From Actinomycetota bacterium (GTDB lineage Bacteria > Actinomycetota > Acidimicrobiia > Acidimicrobiales > Ilumatobacteraceae), in NCBI GenBank assembly GCA_030685215.1, contig JAUXQB010000087.1, positions 1 through 40,388 of the forward strand: DNA of 40,388 bases. Reading direction: 5' to 3'. Shown here one piece after another: positions 1 to 6,597 of the stretch. The first letter of the stretch is position 1. Each line of letters begins with the position of its first letter. The notes under the pieces were generated by a model that saw nothing but the letters and a program-made list of their open reading frames with translations, ran no database searches and was not told where the DNA came from. Position numbers and translations under genes: made by a program.

Positions 1-656
1 TCGACGGGGTCGGTCGGACAACCCTCGGGTGTTGCCGCGGCGAACAGCCGCTCGACGGCGTTGCGCAACTTGCCTTCCAATCGTGCGCCGGTGGCGGGGT
101 CGAACCGGCCGACCAGGTTCCACATGCCGTCACCGTCGAGCCACCACCGTGCCCGGGTGGCTCGCCGTTGCCGCTCCAACTTGGCGAGCCCGTCGTCGGC
201 GCGCACCTGACGGACCACCTGCTCGACGGTGCGCCGGAACCCGCCGGAGGTTTGTTCACCGGCAGCGAGCGCGAGGCGTTCACCGTGTTCGGCGACCGCG
301 GCACGCTCGGCCGCGGAGAGATCGGCGGTGGCGCGAGCGACGATGTCGACACGATCACCACTGGTCGCACCCGCCGCCAGCGCCGCACCCAGCTCGGGCA
401 CCGCCGAACAGGTGGCTGCACGCTCGCGTAGCCGTTCGGCAGAGGTCAACGAGGAACGTGTCGCCTTGGACACGACCTCCTGCGGGAACAGTGCCGGTTC
501 GGCAGCGGCGAGTTCGTCGAGCCGGCGCACCACCTCGACCTCGCGTGCGTCGAGCAGACCGCGCACGGCGACGATCGCGACGAGCTCCGCGCGGCAGGCA
601 GCCACATCGGTCAACTCGCCGGCAACGATCAACGGTCGCAGCGCCTCCACATCCAT
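1..656 (-). CDS. 13E12/DUF222-family protein, N-terminal part (cut by window edge)
   Basis: The frame opens at ATG 656-654 and stays open to the window edge, giving about 218 residues without a stop. The N-terminus (MDVEALRPLIVAGELTDVAA), a 'GLLDAREVEVVRRLDEL' segment, and the later 'WWLDGDGMWNLVGRFDPATG' segment are typical of the actinobacterial 13E12 repeat / DUF222 family. Members usually carry a C-terminal HNH endonuclease domain; that part would lie beyond base 1, so nuclease function cannot be judged here. These proteins are multicopy in many actinobacteria and often lie in or near mobile DNA, but no mobile element is visible beside this one. The next gene upstream on the same strand ends 52 nt away. 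The family call is firm; the function is not known. Confidence 0.8.
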   Translation of the reverse strand, partial: MDVEALRPLIVAGELTDVAACRAELVAIVAVRGLLDAREVEVVRRLDELAAAEPALFPQEVVSKATRSSLTSAERLRERAATCSAVPELGAALAAGATSGDRVDIVARATADLSAAERAAVAEHGERLALAAGEQTSGGFRRTVEQVVRQVRADDGLAKLERQRRATRARWWLDGDGMWNLVGRFDPATGARLEGKLRNAVERLFAAATPEGCPTDPV

Positions 657-708
657 ACGAACAATCGTACGCAAGGGGTGTCACAGAGTGCCGATGAGCG
701 CACTCGGG

Positions 709-1425
709 TCAGCTGCCGGCCTCCAGCACGGTGAGGTCTCGGTCGGCGTAGCGCAGGTGCCAGAACTCTTCCTCCAGCACGGTCGCGATGCAGTCGCGCA
801 CCTGGTGAGGGCCGTTCTCGAGCACGTCGACGGTACGGGCGAGATCGTCGCCGGTCATCGCGGCGAGGAAGTCGATGATCCGTTCGGCCTGAGCGTCGCG
901 TGCGGCGAGCACCTCGGTCAACGACGGCGTCACGTCCGGATCGACCTCCGGCCACAGCTCGTTGGACGCGCCCTTGTGCGCCATGCCGAACGGCTGGAAG
1001 CGGTCGCCGAGGATCGGGCCGGTGAACCACTTGTCGGTGGCGAACACGAGGTGGCGCAGCGTCTCGACGAACGACCACTCGCCGTTGACCGACGCGTGCT
1101 GAGCCTCCTCGGGAAGCCGCTGCGCGCGATCGACAGCGGTTGCCCACGCCGCACGCAACGCGGCCCAGCCGTTGCGCATGCTGTCCGCGTCGGTGGGGCG
1201 CAGCACTGCGCGCAGCGCGGACCACGGGTCGTGCTCGGCGACGTACGCAGTGACGTCGACGCCATTGACCACCAATCGGTCGACGTACGCGTCGACCTCC
1301 ACGTCGATCAGCCAGGCGTGCGAGATCCGTACCTCGGCCAGGTTGACGTCGCGGAATCGCGCGCCGCGCATGTCGGCACCCCAGAACACCGACTCGGTGA
1401 GGTCACCCTCGAACTCCTCCGGCAT
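709..1425 (-). CDS. DinB-like protein with N-terminal pentapeptide-repeat-like stretch
   Basis: This is a 238-aa protein. Residues about 7-40 read as loose pentapeptides (DLTES VFWGA DMRGA RFRDV NLAEV). The rest is a DinB_2-type four-helix bundle with 'GEWSFVETLRHLVFATDKWF' and a late 'EEFWHLRYADRD'; the His residues in these helices are the usual metal ligands of the DinB/YfiT family. Family members include metal-dependent thiol transferases and many proteins of unknown role, so no substrate is assigned. The start ATG 1425-1423 has a GAAGGGA-like ribosome site just upstream. The gene follows the 1441-1959 gene by 15 nt and is probably cotranscribed with it. Confidence 0.75.
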   Translation of the reverse strand: MPEEFEGDLTESVFWGADMRGARFRDVNLAEVRISHAWLIDVEVDAYVDRLVVNGVDVTAYVAEHDPWSALRAVLRPTDADSMRNGWAALRAAWATAVDRAQRLPEEAQHASVNGEWSFVETLRHLVFATDKWFTGPILGDRFQPFGMAHKGASNELWPEVDPDVTPSLTEVLAARDAQAERIIDFLAAMTGDDLARTVDVLENGPHQVRDCIATVLEEEFWHLRYADRDLTVLEAGS

Positions 1426-1440
1426 CTGCGAATCCCTTCA

Positions 1441-1959
1441 TCACGCGACGTTCGACCCCGACATCTTCGCGGACCCGAGGATGCCCGTTCGACGGGTGTG
1501 CGCGACCTCCAGGTCGCGCAACTGGGCGCGAGCCCGATCGATCAGCACATCGAAGTCGTGACGGTGGGTGAGCGGGGTGTCGTGCAGTGCGCCCCACAGT
1601 GCGACCTTGCCGGTGACGGCCATGCGCATCAGTTCGATCTCGAGCACGCTGGTCAGTGGTGATCGGCGGAGCACGGTGCCATTGAGCTTCAACAGGCCGG
1701 CCGCTTCCACGGCGCGTGCGGCGAGCGACTTGTACCAACGCAGCGAGATGCCTGCCTCGTCGATCATCGACTGCAGTGCCACACGATCTTCCTCGATCTC
1801 GTCGGCGATGCGAGCCAGCTCGCTGCCGTCCTCCGCGTCGCGTTCGGCATCGGCGAGGCGACGCATCCGACGGCTCCCGGCCGCCGCGCCGGCGAGGTGA
1901 TCGGTGAGGTAGATGGCGAGCAGGTCGGTGTGTGGGGTGACTTCGGTCGACGTGGACAT
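1441..1959 (-). CDS. Conserved helical protein of unknown function
   Basis: This is a 172-aa soluble protein starting at ATG 1959-1957. The sequence is predicted to be mostly helical, with an acidic N-terminal helix pair ('RMRRLADAERDAEDGSELARIADEIEEDR') followed by 'GISLRWYKSLAARAVEAAG' and a C-terminal 'RHDFDVLIDRARAQLRDLE' helix. The pattern of paired helices with E/H residues recalls ferritin-like or DUF-type four-helix bundles, but I do not recognise a specific family. There is no signal peptide or membrane segment. It lies 15 nt upstream of the DinB-like gene on the same strand, so the two may act together. The evidence for coding is an open frame with strong G/C third positions. Confidence 0.65.
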   Translation of the reverse strand: MSTSTEVTPHTDLLAIYLTDHLAGAAAGSRRMRRLADAERDAEDGSELARIADEIEEDRVALQSMIDEAGISLRWYKSLAARAVEAAGLLKLNGTVLRRSPLTSVLEIELMRMAVTGKVALWGALHDTPLTHRHDFDVLIDRARAQLRDLEVAHTRRTGILGSAKMSGSNVA

Positions 1960-2005
1960 GCCTCGCGACTGCCCACCATCGGCGAGGAGTAAACCTGCTG
2001 CGCGG

Positions 2006-4204
2006 CTATGGAACGAAGGTGCCGTAGAGGTCGACCACCAAGCGAACGTCCTGCGAGACGAAGAGACACACTCGGCCGATGCCGTCGATCGGTGCGATCG
2101 CGACGTTGTTGATGTTGGCGCCCGCGACGAAGTTGACCATGCTCACCGCGTCGATCTTGTCGCCGCACCGGAAGGCGGTGATGTAGCCGGCTGCAGCAGG
2201 ATTGACCGCGACCAGCCCCAACATGGCAGCGGTGGCGTCGTTGGTCCAGAACGGGCCGAGCTGTATCTCGATGACGCGTCCACCCAGCACCAGCCCGCCC
2301 CTCGACTGCAGGATCCGCGTGACCGCCGGGGCGAAGGCGGCCGCCTCGGGCAGATGACCGACCAGGTCGACGACGAGGTGCACGCGAGTCGGCGACCGGA
2401 AGCAGATGTCGCCGTCGTCGTTCGGAAGGGCCATCACGAACGACGCCTTCGTGAGGTAGGCGCTGAAGTTGGCGGAGGACGTGAGGGGCGTGGTGCCACA
2501 CGGGTACACCAACAAGTAGCTGCTGGCCGCCGGCGACACCACGGCCACGTTCAACGCCACCGCTTCAGTGTTCGCGTCGACGCCGTTGGCGCCGGTGACG
2601 TGCAACACGCGCTCCTCTTCGGGGAGCAACGGCGTGGGCGCCTCGACGGGCTTGCGCGTGTCGAGCAGCCGCACGGGGGTGATGGGTGTGAAGTCGGTGA
2701 CCACCCGCTGGAAGTCGACCAACATGTGGACGGCGGCGGAGGCCTTGATGCACAGGGTGCCGGCCGCGCTGAGCTTCGCCATCGTGAAGTTGGCGACGTT
2801 CTGCCCCTTCGCGAAGTTGATCGACGACACCTCACCCGGGTCGGCGTCGCACGCGTAGATCTTTGCGTAGCCACCCGTGGCCGGGTAGACGATGGCGAGG
2901 TTCACGAACACCGCCTCGGTGCCGGGCTGCACTCCCGCGCGACCCGTGACCTGCACCGTGACCACCTGCTGCGCCGGGATGATGGTGGTGGTGGGAATGC
3001 CCAGTGCGCCGCGAGTGTCGAGCAGGCGGCTGTCGGTGGCGCGCATCACCGGCACGCCGCGCAGACCGGCCATGAAGGCCCCGCCCGGGCTGCCGTCGAC
3101 CATCGCCGCGGTGGAGGTGATGACTGCTTGCGAGCCGGCCGCCGACACACCGGCCAGGAACACGCTGGCTCCGACGGCCGAGCCGCGGTTGTCGGTGCCG
3201 AGGTCGATGGTCTGCCCGGTCGCGACGTCGCGCAGGAGCACGGTTTCGCGGAGGCCGCCCTGCGCCTCGTGGAGCGACGGGAACACCGCGGTGCCGTTGT
3301 CGTCGGTGAACGCCTTCGCCTGGATGCCCTCGGAATGGTTGAGGAAGCGGGTGATGTTGCCAGTGAGATCGCGCACGAACCACGCGCCAGTGGTGGTGCT
3401 GCCCGAGCCGAGGTTGGTGGCGGCCGACTGGAAGGTGACGTATCGACCGTTGGGGCTGACACTGGCGACCGCGTCGCCGCCGTTCGACTCGACGCCGAAG
3501 TTGTTCATCGAGGCACGCACGGTGGCACCGGCGAGACGATCGACGCGGCGGATCTCGCCGCCACCGTTGGCTGCACAGTTCGGGTACTTGCACGACGTTC
3601 GATAGACGAGGAAGCGCCCGCTGGGCGAGAGGTCCTGCACTTCGTTGATCGGGTAGGCGGTGAGACCGCCGCCCGACGTGGCGAGCTGCGTGGCGGGACT
3701 GCCGACGATCGCGGTCCATACGGTCTTGTTGCCATTGGGTGTGGACTGCGTGGCGGTGAACGCCACCACCGTGCCGTCGTCGCTGATGTGCGCGTCGTCG
3801 AGGAAGTATCCGGCCGGCGGCGGCGCGACGAACGTGTACGTGCCGGTCACGCGGTCCCAGCGATACAGGTCCCACGTGCTCGGCACGGTGTCGGACGGGA
3901 CGAGCGCCTGGTAGGTGATGGTGAGCACGTACCGCGCGTCGGAGCTCATGTTGGTGGCGCCGCCCGGCACGGCGAACGATTCGCCCGTGATCCAGTTGCT
4001 CAGCGTCGTGTTCGTGCCGTTGGAACCGCCGAGGGTCCACTGACCGTTCTCGCTGACCGCTCGGATGGGTGCCGGTGGCGCAGGGTTCATCGCCACGATC
4101 GCGACGGCACTCGGGATGGCAGCCGAAACCTGTGATGCGGGCAGTGCCGGCACGAGCACGCCCACGCACGCCACGACCGTGACGATCGACCAACGTGTTC
4201 TCAT
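2006..4204 (-). CDS. Secreted protein: PD40/propeller-like N-half plus three RLLDTR-type repeats
   Basis: This is a 732-aa exported protein. The frame is open further upstream, but the signal peptide fixes the start at ATG 4204: MRTRW, a hydrophobic core, and a cleavage region near 'SQVSA' at about residue 28. Residues about 40-380 carry repeated 'SDDGTVVAFTA' / 'SPNGRYVTFQS' / 'SPSGRFLVYRT' strands, as in TolB/PD40 beta-propellers. Three repeats of about 115 residues follow, starting near residues 388, 508 and 625. Each opens with R(L/I)L(D/Q)(T/S)R and ends with a 'hLVVDL.G' strand; two Cys recur in most copies. No membrane anchor or sortase signal is seen at the C-terminus. The same repeat type occurs in the protease at 16111-18480. 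The molecular role is unknown; adhesion or matrix binding is a guess. Confidence 0.8.
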   Translation of the reverse strand: MRTRWSIVTVVACVGVLVPALPASQVSAAIPSAVAIVAMNPAPPAPIRAVSENGQWTLGGSNGTNTTLSNWITGESFAVPGGATNMSSDARYVLTITYQALVPSDTVPSTWDLYRWDRVTGTYTFVAPPPAGYFLDDAHISDDGTVVAFTATQSTPNGNKTVWTAIVGSPATQLATSGGGLTAYPINEVQDLSPSGRFLVYRTSCKYPNCAANGGGEIRRVDRLAGATVRASMNNFGVESNGGDAVASVSPNGRYVTFQSAATNLGSGSTTTGAWFVRDLTGNITRFLNHSEGIQAKAFTDDNGTAVFPSLHEAQGGLRETVLLRDVATGQTIDLGTDNRGSAVGASVFLAGVSAAGSQAVITSTAAMVDGSPGGAFMAGLRGVPVMRATDSRLLDTRGALGIPTTTIIPAQQVVTVQVTGRAGVQPGTEAVFVNLAIVYPATGGYAKIYACDADPGEVSSINFAKGQNVANFTMAKLSAAGTLCIKASAAVHMLVDFQRVVTDFTPITPVRLLDTRKPVEAPTPLLPEEERVLHVTGANGVDANTEAVALNVAVVSPAASSYLLVYPCGTTPLTSSANFSAYLTKASFVMALPNDDGDICFRSPTRVHLVVDLVGHLPEAAAFAPAVTRILQSRGGLVLGGRVIEIQLGPFWTNDATAAMLGLVAVNPAAAGYITAFRCGDKIDAVSMVNFVAGANINNVAIAPIDGIGRVCLFVSQDVRLVVDLYGTFVP

Positions 4205-4286
4205 TCCGCCCCACCTCTCGCTGCGCGACTCGGTGGTCGCCCGCGCCAGGACTGTACCGCTCGGTGATCGCTCCCGCCCGGCGGCG

Positions 4287-5171
4287 TCAGCCGTGCTGCG
4301 CGGACCAGGGTGGCGGACCGACGGTGATGCGCGGCAGCAGAGAGGCGACTTCTCCGAAGCGCGGCGACTCGGCGTTCCAGTCGGCGTGTGCGGCGCTGAT
4401 CTCGGCCTGCGTACGAGCCACGTAGTTCCACCACATCGACACCTGCTCGGGGAACGGCACCCCGCCGATGAGCAGCGCGCGCGTCGGCTGCGCGGTCTGC
4501 AACCGGACCTCGTCGCGCCCGGCACCGAGGTAGCCGAGGTGACCTGGCTCGACCGTGCCACCCGCGAGTGACACGGTGCCGTCGAACACGACCAGGGCGT
4601 ACTCGAAGTCGGCGCGCAGCGGTACGACAGTGCCGCCCGTGCGCAGGCGCAGGTCGACACCGACGTGCTCGGTGTCGCGGCGGGCGGGGGAGGCACCGCC
4701 GGCGAAGTCGCCGACCAGCACGGTGGCCGTGCACTGGTCGAGCTCGACCTGCGGCAATGCGGAGAGGTGCTCGAACGCAGGGTCGCCGTCGCGGGTCGCA
4801 TCGGGTTGCGCCACCCACAACTGCACGCCGTGCAGCGGACCGCGGTAGGCGCCGGTGGCCTCCTCCGCGTGGGAGACGCCGTGCCCTGCGGTCATCAGGT
4901 TCAGCTCGCCGGGCCGGATGAGCTGCTCGGAGCCGAGGCTGTCGCGGTGCAGCACCTCGCCCTCGAGCAGCCAGGTGACCGTCTGCAGACCGATGTGCGG
5001 GTGCGGCCCGACGTCGAGCCCGTGCGTCTCGGTGACCTCCGCCGGACCCATGTGGTCGACGAAGCACCACGCACCCACCGTGCGCCGCCCGCGACGGGGC
5101 AGCGCGCGGCGGATGGTGACGCCTCCGAGCTCGGTGTTCCTGCTCTCGGTGATCTCGAGAACGGGCTGCAC
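4287..5171 (-). CDS. Pirin family protein
   Basis: This is a 294-aa bicupin. The N-terminal cupin has the pirin metal-site pattern 'HPHIGLQTVTWLLEGEVLH' followed by 'GHGVSHAEE', and the family segment 'LHGVQLWVAQP' comes next. The C-terminal cupin ends in 'TRALLIGGVPFPEQVSMWWNYVART', also typical. Pirins are cytoplasmic metal-binding proteins; some are quercetinases or redox-sensing cofactors, but the substrate here cannot be read from sequence. The start is GTG 5171-5169, 4 nt after the stop of the OsmC-like gene, which indicates one transcript and fits a shared oxidative-stress role. Length is normal for the family. Confidence 0.9.
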   Translation of the reverse strand: MQPVLEITESRNTELGGVTIRRALPRRGRRTVGAWCFVDHMGPAEVTETHGLDVGPHPHIGLQTVTWLLEGEVLHRDSLGSEQLIRPGELNLMTAGHGVSHAEEATGAYRGPLHGVQLWVAQPDATRDGDPAFEHLSALPQVELDQCTATVLVGDFAGGASPARRDTEHVGVDLRLRTGGTVVPLRADFEYALVVFDGTVSLAGGTVEPGHLGYLGAGRDEVRLQTAQPTRALLIGGVPFPEQVSMWWNYVARTQAEISAAHADWNAESPRFGEVASLLPRITVGPPPWSAQHG

Positions 5172-5175
5172 TCGC

Positions 5176-5601
5176 TCAGCCGAAGGTGGCGGTGAGCGTG
5201 ATGGTGGTGCCGGTGAGCGCCTGGCTGACGGGGCAGCCGACCTTGGCGCCTTCGGCGGCCGCGGTGAACTCGTCGGCGGTCATGCCCGGCACCACGCCGT
5301 GCACGGTGAGGTGGATGCCGGTGATGCCCTCGCCCGGCTGGAACGTGACGGCGGCGTTGGTCTGCAACGTGTCGGCAGGCGTACCGGCCTTTGCCAGCGC
5401 GCTCGACAATGCCATCGAGAAGCACGACGAGTGCGCCGCGCCGATGAGCTCCTCGGGGCTGGTGCGGCCCTCGGGGTCGTTCGCTCGCGAGGCCCAGGTG
5501 ACGTCGAACCCACCGAGGCCCGACGAGTCGAGCTCGACGCGGCCGGAGCCTTCCAAGAGTGACCCGTGCCAGGTGGTGGTGGCGGAACGTGTGGTGGCCA
5601 T
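5176..5601 (-). CDS. OsmC/Ohr-family peroxiredoxin-like protein
   Basis: This is a 141-aa protein. OsmC proteins reduce organic hydroperoxides with two cysteines. Here the first Cys is in 'AAHSSCFSMALS' and the second in 'GCPVSQAL' (GAKVGCPVSQ), at the expected spacing, so the catalytic pair is intact. The N-terminus 'TTTWHGSLLEGSGRVEL' is typical of the OsmC subfamily. The open frame runs further upstream, but ATG 5601-5599 is chosen because the family starts there and an AGG-containing ribosome site precedes it. It is the first gene of a two-gene unit with the pirin gene. Confidence 0.92.
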   Translation of the reverse strand: MATTRSATTTWHGSLLEGSGRVELDSSGLGGFDVTWASRANDPEGRTSPEELIGAAHSSCFSMALSSALAKAGTPADTLQTNAAVTFQPGEGITGIHLTVHGVVPGMTADEFTAAAEGAKVGCPVSQALTGTTITLTATFG

Positions 5602-5689
5602 GACGGACCTCGCTTCTTTCAGGTGCTGGGAAGGCAACCTTACTGGCGTCGCGACCGTCGTGATCGGCGAGTCCGGATGTGGGCGCAGC

Positions 5690-5923
5690 TCAGTCGTTGT
5701 CGAGCTTGTCGACGACCTTGTGCACCACGTCGGCGATCGCGCCCGTGATGCCACCGTGCTCGGCGATCTCCTCCAGCCGAGCATCGACCAGGCCCAGCCT
5801 GGCGCGCTCGGCTTCGAGCACCGAGATCTCGCCGTCGCCGTCGAGGTCGTAGGCGTCGAGCTCGGTCTCGTCGGTCGCCTCCGGTTCCGGGGCCTCTGTG
5901 GGGGTGTCATCCGCGTCGGTCAT
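5690..5923 (-). CDS. Small acidic EF-hand protein
   Basis: This is a 77-aa acidic protein from ATG 5923-5921. Residues 'DLDGDGEISVLE' form a complete 12-residue EF-hand loop with Asp at positions 1, 3 and 5 and Glu at position 12, so calcium binding is plausible. A helix rich in A/R/E and a C-terminal 'IADVVHKVVDKLDND' helix follow. There is no signal peptide. A longer start at 5971 would add a basic stretch and is less likely. The gene lies 88 nt upstream of the OsmC gene on the same strand. Its role is unknown. Confidence 0.65.
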   Translation of the reverse strand: MTDADDTPTEAPEPEATDETELDAYDLDGDGEISVLEAERARLGLVDARLEEIAEHGGITGAIADVVHKVVDKLDND

Positions 5924-6117
5924 GCGTTCAGTATGCCCACCCCGTCCGGCTCGCCGTCCCTTCGGCGTCACGCGCTCTGTGCTGCTCCGTCTCCATCACC
6001 ATGACTCGGCCGCCGTGGCCGGGTCGGAGATGACACGAGCGGCGGTGAAGAGGATGTGGTTGGTAGCCCGTCGCCTCCTCACCGCCGGCCACCGGTCCCC
6101 GAGCGAGGAGCAGCAGC
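5924..6117. other. Divergent intergenic region
   Basis: This stretch separates the EF-hand gene (leftward) from the 6118 gene (rightward). It must hold promoters for both, but I see no hexamers clear enough to place them. A GAGGAG ribosome site at about 6106-6111 serves the GTG start at 6118. Short G/C-rich inverted matches are present, but none stands out. Confidence 0.4.
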
Positions 6118-6597
6118 GTGAAGAACTGTAGATGGGGCGCGGTCTGCGCCATGACGGCATCGGGGGTGTTCGCCGGCAGTTCGTGCGGCGACCCGCCGAC
6201 GCTCAGCGCCGAAGGCCGAGTGTGGCGTGCCGCATGGTCCGAGGAGTTCCTGGTCGAACTGTCGGTCGACGAGGCGAACTGCTTCGCCGCCACCGTCGGC
6301 GCCCAGACGCGACTCGCAGGTCCGCTGAAGGACGAGCGCCGCGACGACACACCCGGGTCCGTGTTCGCCGCGATGGACTCGTGCGCGACCGACACCACCA
6401 GTGGTCGCACGGCCCGCGCGCTGCTGCTCGGCGGCTGGTCGTTCGAGGAACCATCGGTCGCCGAGGCCACGTGGAACGCGGCGCCGATCGCGCTCGATCA
6501 CTGCATCGAGGGCGCAGGTGGCTGGTCGAGCCTCGGCTCGCTGCGCGCGCTGTCGGCCGCGTGTCGACCGGTGCTCGTCGGTGGGAGTGCGTCATGA
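6118..6597 (+). CDS. Small probably exported protein of unknown function
   Basis: This is a 159-aa protein with a GTG start at 6118 preceded by GAGGAG 7 nt upstream. The N-terminus (MKNCRWGAVCAMTASGVFAG) is a short hydrophobic segment followed by 'SSCG'; this could be a weak lipobox, but the -3 residue is Gly rather than Leu/Val, so lipidation is uncertain. The rest is rich in Trp, Ala and acidic residues and has several Cys, with no recognised domain. Its stop overlaps the start of the large surface-protein gene (ATGA at 6594-6597), which implies translational coupling and a shared role. Third codon positions are strongly G/C, supporting real coding. Confidence 0.65.
   Translation: MKNCRWGAVCAMTASGVFAGSSCGDPPTLSAEGRVWRAAWSEEFLVELSVDEANCFAATVGAQTRLAGPLKDERRDDTPGSVFAAMDSCATDTTSGRTARALLLGGWSFEEPSVAEATWNAAPIALDHCIEGAGGWSSLGSLRALSAACRPVLVGGSAS

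Noticed and set aside
229-1662. A 477-codon plus-strand open frame
   Set aside because: It runs opposite to the DUF222, DinB-like and 1441-1959 genes, has no recognisable domain and spans their gaps; high GC produces such shadows.
1913-4135. A 740-codon plus-strand open frame
   Set aside because: It is the antisense of the signal-peptide-bearing repeat protein and has an Arg/His/Val-rich non-protein-like composition.
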